A program made the position numbers and the translations under genes. This document shows, in pieces, positions 9,364 to 16,743 of a stretch of DNA of 21,573 nt (position 1 is its first letter; every line of letters starts with the position of its first letter). The notes under the pieces were generated by a model. The model did no database searches and was not told the DNA's origin. It saw nothing but the letters and a program-made list of their open reading frames with translations. The stretch comes from Hyphococcus sp. (GTDB lineage Bacteria; Pseudomonadota; Alphaproteobacteria; Caulobacterales; Parvularculaceae), in NCBI GenBank assembly GCA_021604585.1, contig BQJG01000054.1:1-21573 (forward strand). The letters are read 5' to 3'.

Positions 9364-9804
9364 CTAAGCCGATAGCGCTGCGCGAATTTTCGCAGCAACA
9401 GGCTCCAACACCGCAGGATCCGCCGGCTTGCCGCTCGCATGGGCGGCGACGACGACGCCTTCATAGACTGGCAGGATGTGAAAGTGCAGATGAAATACAG
9501 TCTGTCCGGCGCGGGCGCCGTTAAACTGCAGAACCCGAATGCCTGCCGGATTGAGCGCGCTTTTAATGGCGTTTGCAATTTTTTGAGTAGCAGTCGTTAG
9601 CTCGCTGAGCGCACTGCTTTCAACGTCCAGAAAGTTCACCGCTTCGCTTTTTTTGTGCAGGACCAGGCAATGCCCCTCGCTTTGGGGAAAGGCGTCCATA
9701 ATGGCGAGGACTTTGTCGTCCTCATACACCTTGGTCGATGGCGCATCTCCACGAATGATTTTGGCGAAGATGTTGTTGCGATCATATTCTGCATCGATGC
9801 TCAT
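9364..9804 (-). CDS. HIT (histidine triad) family nucleotide-binding protein
   Basis: A 146-residue HIT-domain hydrolase or nucleotide-binding protein of the HINT/Fhit superfamily, acting on nucleoside phosphoramidates or dinucleoside polyphosphates. The triad His105-x-His107-x-His109 is in HLHFHILP, and the front part has the family hallmark FAKIIRGDAPSTKVYEDD and GHCLVLHK. Start ATG 9804 follows GAGGG by 7 nt; a longer frame to 9867 would overlap the neighbour and lacks conservation. It is the last gene of a leftward string after the FemAB-like gene (55-nt gap). HIT next to a FemAB-like GNAT gene and near clpA is, as I recall, a common arrangement in alphaproteobacteria. Confidence 0.94.
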   Translation of the reverse strand: MSIDAEYDRNNIFAKIIRGDAPSTKVYEDDKVLAIMDAFPQSEGHCLVLHKKSEAVNFLDVESSALSELTTATQKIANAIKSALNPAGIRVLQFNGARAGQTVFHLHFHILPVYEGVVVAAHASGKPADPAVLEPVAAKIRAALSA

Positions 9805-9859
9805 CCGACATCCCTCTTTTGAGTTGAGCGAAACGCTATCGTGATTCTGAAGAAAGTTC

Positions 9860-11014
9860 CTATCCACCCCGCCGAAAGGGCGTGTAATCCTTTAAGGCCT
9901 CGATCTCCATATGCGTGTGCCGGCGCTCGCTTTCGAGATAGTTGGCGATAGCGTCGCGAAAGGTGTCATTGGCAAGCCAGTGGGCGGACCATGTGGCGAC
10001 GGGTTCATAACCGCGCGCGATTTTATGCTGGCCCTGCGCGCCGGCTTCGACGCGATCGAGCCCTCGTTCAATAGCGAAGTTCACGGCCTGATGATAGCAA
10101 ATTTCAAAATGCAGGAAAGGAACCTCTTCGCAGCAGCCCCAGTAACGTCCGTAAAGCGCCTCGCCGCCGATAAAATTCAAGGCGCCCGCAATCGGCGCGC
10201 CGTCACGTTCAGCAACGATGAGCAGGATTCGGTCAGACATGCTTCGGGCGACAAGGTCAAAAAATTCACGCGTCAAATAGGGATGTCCCCATTTTCGCGC
10301 ACCCGTATCCTGATAGAAATCCCAGAACGCATCCCAATGGCGTTCGGTAATCTCCCCGCCGACAAGTTTCCTGATCTCCAAGCCTTCAACAGCCTCGCGG
10401 CGTTCACGGCGGATCGCTTTGCGCTTGCGCGATGACAACGTGCTCAAAAAGTCTTCAAAACTTTGATAGCCGCGATTGAACCAATGATATTGCTCACCAA
10501 TGCGCGGCAGAAAATCTGCTTGCATCAATGCTTCGCGATCCGCTTCGCCAATGAAATTCACATGGGCCGATGATGCGCCGCTCTGTATTGCCGCCTGACG
10601 CAACGCAAGGGCTAAAACGGGGCGCGCCGAAGCGTTTTGCGTCAGCAATCGCGGGCCCGTGGCCGGCGTAAACGGCGCCGCGCATAATAATTTGGGATAG
10701 TAACGCCCGCCTGCGCGATGCAACGCGTCGGCCCAGTGATGGTCGAATATATATTCGCCCTGGCTGTGGTTCTTAGCGTAAAGCGGCGCGGCGCCGGTAA
10801 TTTCACCGGCTTCTTCGACCACCAGGTGCATGGGCGCCCAGCCTGTTTCCGGCGAGACCGATTGCGAGCGTTCAAGCGCAGACAAAAACGCGTGGCTGAC
10901 AAACGGATTGTAAGTTTCCGGTGTTGGATTTGCGAGGCGGTCCCAGATCTGCGCATCGACGCTCTCTATCGAAGAAAGCGTTCTGGCAATTGTCTGGTCG
11001 CCGCCATCCGCCAT
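9860..11014 (-). CDS. FemAB-like GNAT family N-acetyltransferase (COG3146/DUF482 type)
   Basis: A 384-residue soluble protein of the family annotated as FemAB-like or 'peptidoglycan biosynthesis' GNAT. Conserved segments include HHWADALHRAGGRYYPKLL, the basic LSSRKRKAIRRERR stretch, YQDTGARKWGHPYLT, ALNFIGGEALYGRYWGC and GAQGQHKIARGYEP, all typical of this family. Two GNAT-like halves are expected. Its biochemical role is not established; aminoacyl transfer to cell-wall or other amines is a guess from FemAB. The ATG shares one base with the ridA stop (TGATG), so translation is coupled. There is no signal peptide. Confidence 0.88.
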   Translation of the reverse strand: MADGGDQTIARTLSSIESVDAQIWDRLANPTPETYNPFVSHAFLSALERSQSVSPETGWAPMHLVVEEAGEITGAAPLYAKNHSQGEYIFDHHWADALHRAGGRYYPKLLCAAPFTPATGPRLLTQNASARPVLALALRQAAIQSGASSAHVNFIGEADREALMQADFLPRIGEQYHWFNRGYQSFEDFLSTLSSRKRKAIRRERREAVEGLEIRKLVGGEITERHWDAFWDFYQDTGARKWGHPYLTREFFDLVARSMSDRILLIVAERDGAPIAGALNFIGGEALYGRYWGCCEEVPFLHFEICYHQAVNFAIERGLDRVEAGAQGQHKIARGYEPVATWSAHWLANDTFRDAIANYLESERRHTHMEIEALKDYTPFRRGG

Positions 11015-11475
11015 CAGGCAATCTCAAACACGCCGTCGACTTCGACGGCGGCGCCAAGCGGTAGCGAGGGTGCGCTAACGGCGGCCCGCGCATGCCGGCC
11101 AACTTCGCCGAATACTTCCACCATCAAGTCGGATGCGCCATTGATGACTTTAGGCTGGTCTGTGAATTCGGGTGTTGAGTTTACAAAACCGCCAAGCTTC
11201 ACCACGTGTTTGACGCGATCAAGATCGCCGCCGCAGGCGCTGCGTAATTGCGCGATCAGATTGACGCCGCATGCCTTCGCCGCCGCAACGCCTTCCGCGA
11301 TATCCATGCCTGCGCCAAGCGTTCCTTTGATGAGACCGTCGGCGCCAATCGAAACCTGTCCTGAAATGAAAACCAGGTTTCCGGATATGACATAGGGAAC
11401 ATAGTTCGCCACCGGCGCCACCGGGTCAGGCAAGGTCAATCCGAGTTCTTCGAGACGGTCGTCAATGCGCGGCAT
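11014..11475 (-). CDS. RidA family protein (YjgF/YER057c/UK114)
   Basis: A 153-residue RidA-type protein; family members hydrolyse reactive enamine/imine intermediates such as 2-aminoacrylate. The signature region VFGEVGRHARAAVSAPSLPLGAAVEVDGVFEIA holds the conserved Arg of the active site and the late Glu. It is longer than canonical RidA (about 130), matching the RidA subgroup with an extended N-terminus (DRLEELGLTLPDP). AAAGGA lies 8 nt before the ATG. It overlaps the FemAB-like gene by one base. RidA in the same string as tdh fits amino-acid metabolism, but imine hydrolysis by this subgroup is not proven. Confidence 0.92.
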   Translation of the reverse strand: MPRIDDRLEELGLTLPDPVAPVANYVPYVISGNLVFISGQVSIGADGLIKGTLGAGMDIAEGVAAAKACGVNLIAQLRSACGGDLDRVKHVVKLGGFVNSTPEFTDQPKVINGASDLMVEVFGEVGRHARAAVSAPSLPLGAAVEVDGVFEIA

Positions 11476-11540
11476 GTTGTGGTCCTTTGCGTCAGTTGAA
11501 TGTGGGTTCTTTTCGGCGTCTTGCCAAGCGTGGCGAGGGG

Positions 11541-12728
11541 TTATTCGCCCTTGATAATTTCAATTTCAATACGCCGGTTTTTCTCACGCCCCGCCGCAGT
11601 ACGGTTTTCGGCGACGGGTTCTGACGATCCGGCGCCGCGCGTGGAGAGCCGGTCCGCTGGCGCTCCAACGGAAATCAGAAAGGCGCGCACAGCATCCGCG
11701 CGATAGCCGCTCAGCTGGCGGTTGCGCGCCGCATTACCGCTCGCATCCGTATGGCCGGTGATGCGAAGCCGCGCCGCTGGACATGCTGGCAAGAGCGCGG
11801 CGATATCACGGAGATGCTCACGTGATGCATTGTCGATGTCGGCGCGTGCGCTGTCGAACCCGACCTTGTGCGCAGCAATCGCATCTTCCAGCAGCGCCAG
11901 ACAATTGGGCGGGGCTGGAGCAGTCTGTTCGGCTATAGCGCTTTCAGTTTCTTCCGTGGTTGAATCGATTGGCTCGGCCACCGCCTCGTCCGATTGCGCA
12001 ATAATGTCTTCAATGCTGGCCGGCGCAGGACGGATCGTTATGGTAGCGCTGCCGGCTAACCCGTCTGGCAGGCTGTCGAGCAGGGAGCGGGCGGCGGCGC
12101 TTCGGGTTTCGTCTTCCGCTTCGCCGGTAAGGCGGAACGCCTTGTCTTCAGCTTGCACGACGCCGCGGCGCAGATGCGAAAGCGCACGCAGGGATGTCTG
12201 CGCGGCGCGTGTCCAATCGGCGGGACTGACCGGGGCGCCTTCGGCAAGATCGAGCTCGCCTGTAACGTCAACATCGGAAAAAAGCTCATCGGCGATGGCG
12301 AATAACCTGTCGCGAGAAGCCTGATCGGGAACGCTGCCGGAAAAAGAAATCACATCGCCTTCATGCTCAACAATGAAAGTATAAGGCGCCGCAACGGGTG
12401 TTGCAGACGCAACAGTCAGACCACGCGAGTCTATAGCGGTGACGCCGCCAAGCGCGAGACCGCCGCTCCATTGTGTTGCGGCAACGCGCGCGATCAAAGC
12501 GTCGCGGCGTTGTTCGGTTGGCGCCTCGCCGGAAAGGATCGCCTTCTGGCCGTCCATCCGGACCGAGGCCCAGGCGGCGTCTTCGGAGCCGATAGCGGTG
12601 CGGGCGCTGCGTTCGAGGTCAAGTTGCGCAGATGCAAGTGAACCCGGAGCAGCGTCGAACCACCATGCGCAAAAACCGAGCAGCGCAACCAGTGCAAATG
12701 CAATCAGAAATTTCAGAAAGGCAGTCAT
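11541..12728 (-). CDS. Membrane-anchored BON-domain and OmpA-domain envelope protein
   Basis: A 395-residue protein: an N-terminal membrane segment (about 3-24), two or three BON-like modules (about 35-250, e.g. VRMDGQKAILSGEAP, VISFSGSVPDQASRDRL, AFRLTGEAEDETRSAAARS), a Pro/Glu/Ser linker, and a C-terminal OmpA peptidoglycan-binding domain from about 275, with TGHTDASGNAARNRQLS and GREKNRRIEI. Two cysteines in the OmpA domain (Cys276 and Cys316) could form a disulfide. The order membrane helix-BON-OmpA with this cysteine spacing resembles mycobacterial ArfA/OmpATb. The start at 12728 has only a poor ribosome site, but the membrane helix follows directly. The gaps are 31 nt from tdh and 65 nt to ridA, so it is probably in the tdh operon. 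Confidence 0.88.
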   Translation of the reverse strand: MTAFLKFLIAFALVALLGFCAWWFDAAPGSLASAQLDLERSARTAIGSEDAAWASVRMDGQKAILSGEAPTEQRRDALIARVAATQWSGGLALGGVTAIDSRGLTVASATPVAAPYTFIVEHEGDVISFSGSVPDQASRDRLFAIADELFSDVDVTGELDLAEGAPVSPADWTRAAQTSLRALSHLRRGVVQAEDKAFRLTGEAEDETRSAAARSLLDSLPDGLAGSATITIRPAPASIEDIIAQSDEAVAEPIDSTTEETESAIAEQTAPAPPNCLALLEDAIAAHKVGFDSARADIDNASREHLRDIAALLPACPAARLRITGHTDASGNAARNRQLSGYRADAVRAFLISVGAPADRLSTRGAGSSEPVAENRTAAGREKNRRIEIEIIKGE

Positions 12729-12759
12729 GGGCGTTTTGTGACGGTTTCCGCCCGATTTG

Positions 12760-13794
12760 TCACCATTCGAGAATGACTTTGCCCGACTGGCCCGACCGCA
12801 TGATGTCAAAGCCCTTCTGGTAGTCATTGATCGGGAAGCGATGGGTGAGGATCGGCGACAGATCGAGCCCGGCCTGCAGCATTGCGCCCATCTTGTACCA
12901 GGTCTCGAACATGCGGCGGCCATAAATGCCTTTAATGTCGAGGCCCTTGAAAATGACCTTGTCCCAGTCGATGCCGGCGCCGTTCGGCATGATGCCGAGC
13001 ATGGCGATCCGGCCGCCGTGATTCATGGTGTCGAGCATGCCCTGAAACGCCGACGGCACGCCGGACATCTCAAGACCAACATCGAAGCCTTCGGTCATCT
13101 GCAAATCTTCCATCACGTCTTTCAAGGATTCCTTGCTGACGTTGACCGCACGGGTTGCGCCCATCTTGAGCGCGAGGTCGAGGCGGAAATCATTGACGTC
13201 GGTCACCACCACATGCCGCGCGCCGACAAATTTCGCGATCGCCGCCGCCATCACGCCGATGGGGCCAGCGCCGGTGATCAGCACGTCTTCGCCAACCAGA
13301 TCAAATGCAAGCGCCGTATGCGTTGCGTTTCCATAGGGGTCAAAGATGGCGCCCATATCGTCGGAGACGGCCTCGGGAAGTTTGTAGACGTTGAACGCCG
13401 GCACGGCGACATATTCGGCGAAGGAACCGGGGCGGTTGACGCCGACGCCGACCGTGTTGCGGCAAAGGTGGCGCTGACCGGCGCGACAGTTCCGGCAATA
13501 GCCGCAAGTCACATGTCCCTCGGCCGAAACCCGGTCGCCGATCTGCATATTGAAATGTTCGAGATGAACTTCCGAACCGATCTCGATGATCTCGCCGGAG
13601 AATTCGTGGCCGACGGTCATCGGCACAGGGATGGTTTTCTTCGCCCAGTCGTCCCAATTGTAGATGTGCACATCGGTGCCGCAGATCGCGGAACGCCGCA
13701 CCTTGATCAACACGTCATTGACGCCGACCTCGGGCCGCGTCGTATCGACCATCCAGATGCCTTCTTCCGGCTTGGCTTTCATCAAGGCTTTCAT
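12760..13794 (-). CDS. tdh: L-threonine 3-dehydrogenase
   Basis: A zinc-dependent medium-chain dehydrogenase that oxidises L-threonine to 2-amino-3-ketobutyrate with NAD+; Kbl then cleaves this to glycine and acetyl-CoA. It has 344 residues (usual 341-343). Catalytic zinc ligands are Cys38 and His63-Glu64 (GHE). Structural zinc cysteines are 97, 100, 103 and 111. GAGPIGVMAA is the NAD-binding turn, and the segment AEGHVTCGYC together with NPYGNATH-like FDPYGNATHTAL is typical of Tdh. ATG 13794 follows GGAAGAG; a longer frame to 13944 would cross the intergenic control region. It is divergent from the LysR gene and heads a leftward string. Its usual partner kbl is about 3 kb away. Confidence 0.96.
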   Translation of the reverse strand: MKALMKAKPEEGIWMVDTTRPEVGVNDVLIKVRRSAICGTDVHIYNWDDWAKKTIPVPMTVGHEFSGEIIEIGSEVHLEHFNMQIGDRVSAEGHVTCGYCRNCRAGQRHLCRNTVGVGVNRPGSFAEYVAVPAFNVYKLPEAVSDDMGAIFDPYGNATHTALAFDLVGEDVLITGAGPIGVMAAAIAKFVGARHVVVTDVNDFRLDLALKMGATRAVNVSKESLKDVMEDLQMTEGFDVGLEMSGVPSAFQGMLDTMNHGGRIAMLGIMPNGAGIDWDKVIFKGLDIKGIYGRRMFETWYKMGAMLQAGLDLSPILTHRFPINDYQKGFDIMRSGQSGKVILEW

Positions 13795-13814
13795 GGGCTC
13801 TTCCGCTGTTGGGT

Positions 13815-13868
13815 TTCTGCGTCTCTGGCATATTAGCAGAAGCAGGCGAGGTCTATAGAAATTCTGCT
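13815..13868. promoter_or_regulatory. Repeated TTCTGC/GCAGAA half-sites between tdh and the LysR gene (candidate operator)
   Basis: Three copies of one hexamer lie in the 118-nt divergent region: TTCTGC at 13815-13820, GCAGAA (within AGCAGAA, 13835-13841) and TTCTGC (within TTCTGCT, 13862-13868). The last two form an inverted repeat of seven bases with a 20-nt spacer; the first two form another of six with 15 nt between. Spaced dyads next to a divergent LysR gene are the usual place for autoregulation and target control. Confidence 0.4.
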
Positions 13869-13912
13869 GATTTCGCGCAGGATTAGCGCCTTCAAATGTG
13901 CTAAAGGGCCAT

Positions 13913-14818
13913 ATGCCAAGACCCTTGCCCCCGTTGAATGCCATTCGCGCCTTCGAGGTCGCCGGGCGTCATCTCAATTTTTCCCGAGCGGCGGAGGAAC
14001 TCGGCGTCACCCAGGGCGCAATCAGCAAGCAGGTGATCGCGCTGGAAGACTTTATCGGCGCGCGGCTGTTTGAACGGCTGCCCGGCGGGCTTTCGCTGAC
14101 GCAGGAAGGCTACGCGCTGCGCCTCGCCATCGCGCCTGCGTTCGAGATGCTGGACGAAGCATTCACTAAGTTTCACCGGCGTCCGGTGCGGTCGAATGTT
14201 TGCCGCATATCAACGCTGGCCTCGTTCGCATCACAGTTTCTGGTGCCGCGCCTCAGCAAGTTTGAAGAGGATCTGCCGCATATCAAGCTGGAGATTTTGA
14301 CCTCCGACCGCATTGTCGATTTGTCGCGCGAGGAAGTTGATTTCAGTTTGCGCTATGGACCCGGCCGCACCGACGGCGTCATCACCAGGCAACTGGTGAA
14401 AGGCGAGCTGGCGCCGGTCTGCGCGCCGGAATTATACAGCAGCGATTGCGTGAAAGACCTGACCGCGTTCCTGTCCGGGGCGCGGCGCATTCAGGTCTTC
14501 TCCAGCAATGAATGGCGCAAATGGTCTGAATGCTCCGGCGTTAAAATCTCCGAAGACAGGCTTCCTTTTATTGTCGAAGATTTCATCGTGGCGATCGAAG
14601 CCGTGCTGGCCGGGCAGGGTGCGGCGCTGCTGCCTGAAATCCTCGTTCGCGAATATGTCAAACGCGGGGAAATGAAGCTGTTCTGGCCGCATATGCTGGA
14701 CTGGAGCCAGACCCATTACATCGCCCATGTGCCGGGGGCTGAGAAACGCCCGGTGGTCCGCGATGTGACGGCCTGGCTGTTTCGCGAGGTTGAGGAAAGC
14801 GCGCTCAATATCGATTAA
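13913..14818 (+). CDS. LysR-family transcriptional regulator, GcvA-like
   Basis: A 301-residue LysR-type regulator. The winged helix-turn-helix is at about 7-66, with the GcvA-like opening PLPPLNAIRAFEVAGRH and the recognition part AAEELGVTQGAISKQV. The effector-binding domain covers about 92-295 (FLVPRLSKFEEDLPHIKLEI, VDFSLRYGPG). GcvA of E. coli controls glycine cleavage, and this gene is divergent from tdh, so control of threonine/glycine metabolism is a sensible inference, with half-sites in the shared region. I chose ATG 13913 with AAGG 5 nt upstream; GTG 13898 would add five residues. Many GcvA-like paralogues have other targets, so specificity is not proven. Confidence 0.92.
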   Translation: MPRPLPPLNAIRAFEVAGRHLNFSRAAEELGVTQGAISKQVIALEDFIGARLFERLPGGLSLTQEGYALRLAIAPAFEMLDEAFTKFHRRPVRSNVCRISTLASFASQFLVPRLSKFEEDLPHIKLEILTSDRIVDLSREEVDFSLRYGPGRTDGVITRQLVKGELAPVCAPELYSSDCVKDLTAFLSGARRIQVFSSNEWRKWSECSGVKISEDRLPFIVEDFIVAIEAVLAGQGAALLPEILVREYVKRGEMKLFWPHMLDWSQTHYIAHVPGAEKRPVVRDVTAWLFREVEESALNID

Positions 14819-14826
14819 GTTTTCCT

Positions 14827-14877
14827 ATTCGGAATTTTTCTCATGGCGGCCTCGCCGAATTCTCGATTCCGGAATCG
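14827..14877. promoter_or_regulatory. Two related palindromes upstream of the UrcA-family gene
   Basis: CGATTCCGGAATCG (14864-14877) is a perfect 14-bp palindrome. ATTCGGAAT (14827-14835) is a one-base-shorter version of the same core. They lie 64-114 nt before the UrcA gene start. They have no T-tract and so are not a terminator. A dimeric repressor or activator site is possible. Confidence 0.3.
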
Positions 14878-14940
14878 ACTGTAAGGGTTCATCTCCATTC
14901 CTGCGCCGCACGATTGGCGCATGGAAAAGGAACCGGACCC

Positions 14941-15255
14941 ATGAAAGCCGAAATTCTTATCGCGATCGCCAGCGCCGCTGCCTTAAGCATGTTTTCCGTT
15001 AGCGACAGCTACGCCAATGATCATCAGCTGCGCTATGCGCCAGTTGAACTGACCACCGATAGCGGCGTGCTCAATGTCTACAATCGCATCCATGAAGTTG
15101 CTCAGGATGTATGCGGCGAGCAATTTGGCGGGCCGAAGCTTGTCAAATACCGAGCCTCGCGAGAGCGCTGCGTCGATAATGTCGTTGAATATCTCGTGGA
15201 AGAAGTCGGCGACGCACGATTAAGCGAAATCCATTTCGCCGCTGACCAAGTATAA
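14941..15255 (+). CDS. UrcA family secreted protein
   Basis: A 104-residue exported protein of the UrcA family, small periplasmic proteins frequent in Caulobacterales and Sphingomonadales and of unknown function. Residues 1-25 are a signal peptide ending SYA. The mature part shows the family layout: a first strand LRYAPVELTTDSGVLNVYNRI, then VC (Cys58) and a second cysteine (Cys77, in RERCVDNVVEYLV) that could form a disulfide. AAAAGGAA lies upstream of ATG 14941; a longer frame from 14914 would spoil the signal peptide. It has its own terminator at 15291. Confidence 0.85.
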   Translation: MKAEILIAIASAAALSMFSVSDSYANDHQLRYAPVELTTDSGVLNVYNRIHEVAQDVCGEQFGGPKLVKYRASRERCVDNVVEYLVEEVGDARLSEIHFAADQV

Positions 15256-15290
15256 TAAGAAACGTAATCAGAAACGAAAGCCGCATGATT

Positions 15291-15325
15291 GGCGCGCCTC
15301 ATTGACCCCGAGGCGCGCCTTTTTT
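15291..15325 (+). terminator. Rho-independent terminator after the UrcA-family gene
   Basis: A perfect 10-bp stem (GGCGCGCCTC with GAGGCGCGCC), a 9-nt loop and six T. It separates the UrcA gene from the CPBP gene. Confidence 0.92.
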
Positions 15326-15403
15326 ATTCCGTGTATCGCGTAATCGGTGCGGCTGGGCGCGCAAGGGTTGCCGCCTTTCGCGCCGCCGCCTATTTCTCAT
15401 CTC

Positions 15404-16108
15404 ATGGAAATACCGATTGACCGGCGCAGAGCCGTCATTGAGCTTGCAGTCTTTGGCGCCCTTGCATTTGGCCTTCGCGTGGCGTTCGATCCGCTGTTCT
15501 GGCGTTTCGCCGGGCCAGCGTCTCTGATTGCGACGCTCGCCTGTTTGGCTTTGTATTTGCGCCGCCGTGGCGAAGGATGGTCGTCTTTCGGCCTGATCCC
15601 GCTCAAGGGCGTTAAAGCCAAGCTCATGGTGCTGCCGCAGGCGTTGCTCGTCTTCGTATTTTTTGGCGTAGCAGTTGCGAGCGTCATGTATGGCGGCGAG
15701 GCGCTCGGCTGGGAGTTTATGAAAGAGACGCCGCAAGGGGTTGAAGATCGCTGGGGTGATGTTGAGGGAAATTTGCCGGTGTTCCTGTTGTGGCTCGGCA
15801 TTGTCTGGACCGCCGCGGCCTTCGGCGAGGAAATGTTTTTTCGCGGCTTTTTAGTGACGCGGTCCATGGCGCTGTTTCGCGGCGTTCCCTTCGCCGCTGT
15901 GTTTGCGGTTGTGATTCCGGCGCTTCTGTTTGGACTGGGGCATTTTTACTATCAGGGCCTGCGTGGGCTGGTGACGACCGCCGCGATCGGGATCGCCTTT
16001 GGCGCGGCTTTTCTGGTCTTAAAACGCAACCTCTGGCCGCTGGTGCTGATCCACGGCATCGTCGATACGATCAATTTCGTAGTGTTGTATTCGGGGGTGG
16101 ATCAATGA
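15404..16108 (+). CDS. CPBP family intramembrane glutamic endopeptidase
   Basis: A 234-residue inner-membrane protein of the CPBP (CAAX protease/bacteriocin-processing, Abi) family. The three motifs are intact: EExxxR at Glu142-Glu143 to Arg147 (GEEMFFRGFL), FxxxH with His180 (FGLGHFYYQ), and HxxxD/N with His217 and Asn224 (IHGIVDTINF). Several hydrophobic segments surround them. In this family the glutamates and histidines form the active site of an intramembrane protease; substrates are usually unknown, though some members mature or give immunity to peptides. ATG 15404 has no strong ribosome site; a longer GTG frame from 15347 would add a proline-rich stretch. It converges on higA with a 27-nt gap. 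Confidence 0.9.
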   Translation: MEIPIDRRRAVIELAVFGALAFGLRVAFDPLFWRFAGPASLIATLACLALYLRRRGEGWSSFGLIPLKGVKAKLMVLPQALLVFVFFGVAVASVMYGGEALGWEFMKETPQGVEDRWGDVEGNLPVFLLWLGIVWTAAAFGEEMFFRGFLVTRSMALFRGVPFAAVFAVVIPALLFGLGHFYYQGLRGLVTTAAIGIAFGAAFLVLKRNLWPLVLIHGIVDTINFVVLYSGVDQ

Positions 16109-16135
16109 GTTCGCTCGTTTTATCGCGATATGAAA

Positions 16136-16423
16136 TCATGCGCGAATGCGCACCTGATCATCAATTTCTGTTTGTTTTTCAGCACGCGTTTTTGATAGAT
16201 CGTATGATTGCTGCAAGTTGAGCCAGAATTCTGGCGATGTCTTGAAATAGCGCGAAAGCCGTAACGCCATTTCAGGGCTCACTGCGCGCTTCTCACGAAC
16301 GATGTCATTGACGCGCGGCGCGTTAACGGAAAGGGCAATCGCGAGCGCGTTAGAAGACATCTCGAGAGGCTTTAGGAATTCCTCTCGCAGAATTTCACCA
16401 GGATGTGTGCGTGTGCGCGTCAT
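16136..16423 (-). CDS. higA: Antitoxin HigA (XRE-type helix-turn-helix)
   Basis: A 95-residue antitoxin that binds its toxin HigB and represses the operon. The family opening HPGEILREEFLKPLEMSSNALA and the helix-turn-helix from about 20 to 75 (ALSVNAPRVNDIVREKRAVSPEMALRLSRYF) are typical of the HigA/VapI group. I chose ATG 16423 because GAGGA is 5 nt upstream; the TTG at 16435 would overlap the toxin stop. The toxin stop is 8 nt before the ATG, so the genes are cotranscribed in the order toxin then antitoxin, usual for higBA. Confidence 0.93.
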   Translation of the reverse strand: MTRTRTHPGEILREEFLKPLEMSSNALAIALSVNAPRVNDIVREKRAVSPEMALRLSRYFKTSPEFWLNLQQSYDLSKTRAEKQTEIDDQVRIRA

Positions 16424-16431
16424 GATTGTCC

Positions 16432-16713
16432 TCAATGATAGTCAATGATCTCAACGTCATGAGCGCCGTCAGGGCGCCAGATAAAACAAACCCGCCACTG
16501 GTCGTTAATGCGGATCGAATGCTGTCCTTTTCGCTCGCCTTTTAGCGCCTCAAGCCGGTTGCCGGGCGGCGACTTAAGATCCTTAAGGTCTTCAGCCGCG
16601 TCCAGCATGTCCAGTTTTCTAAGAGCCGCCTTTTCAAACGCTGCCCATCGCGCAACCCGCTCGCCTTTGAAAAAGCGCTCTGTTTTGCGATTATTGAAGC
16701 TTTTTATGGTCAC
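16432..16713 (-). CDS. higB: Toxin HigB (RelE-type mRNA interferase)
   Basis: A 93-residue basic HigB toxin, a RelE-superfamily ribosome-dependent mRNase. It opens with the family signature IKSFNNRKTERFF, followed by LDMLDAAEDLKDLKSPPGNRLEALKG and the core strand IRINDQWRVCFIW, then the closing VEIIDYH. The only plausible start in frame is GTG 16713, two codons before the usual IKSF. No Shine-Dalgarno sequence precedes it, and the GTG lies within the region of the predicted promoter, so its start is uncertain. It begins 30 nt after the kbl stop. Confidence 0.92.
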   Translation of the reverse strand: MTIKSFNNRKTERFFKGERVARWAAFEKAALRKLDMLDAAEDLKDLKSPPGNRLEALKGERKGQHSIRINDQWRVCFIWRPDGAHDVEIIDYH

Positions 16714-16742
16714 TATATAACGTATTGCGTTAAACGCGTCAA
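16714..16742 (-). promoter_or_regulatory. higBA promoter with embedded HigA-type operator
   Basis: On the - strand TTGACG (16742-16737), 17 nt, TATATA (16719-16714) is close to the sigma-70 consensus. Between the two boxes lies TAACG-N5-CGTTA (16732-16718), an inverted repeat that overlaps the -10 and resembles HigA operators, so the HigA-HigB complex likely shuts the promoter. The -35 begins 1 nt after the kbl stop codon. Confidence 0.7.
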
Positions 16743-16743
16743 G

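Noticed and set aside
12757..13836. A 359-codon rightward frame antisense to tdh
   Set aside because: Rich in His/Asp as expected from the complement of tdh codons; tdh has all zinc ligands.
15404..16713. CPBP protease next to higBA as a defence island
   Set aside because: CPBP proteins and HigBA pairs are both very common; the genes converge, are not cotranscribed, and no other defence gene is near.
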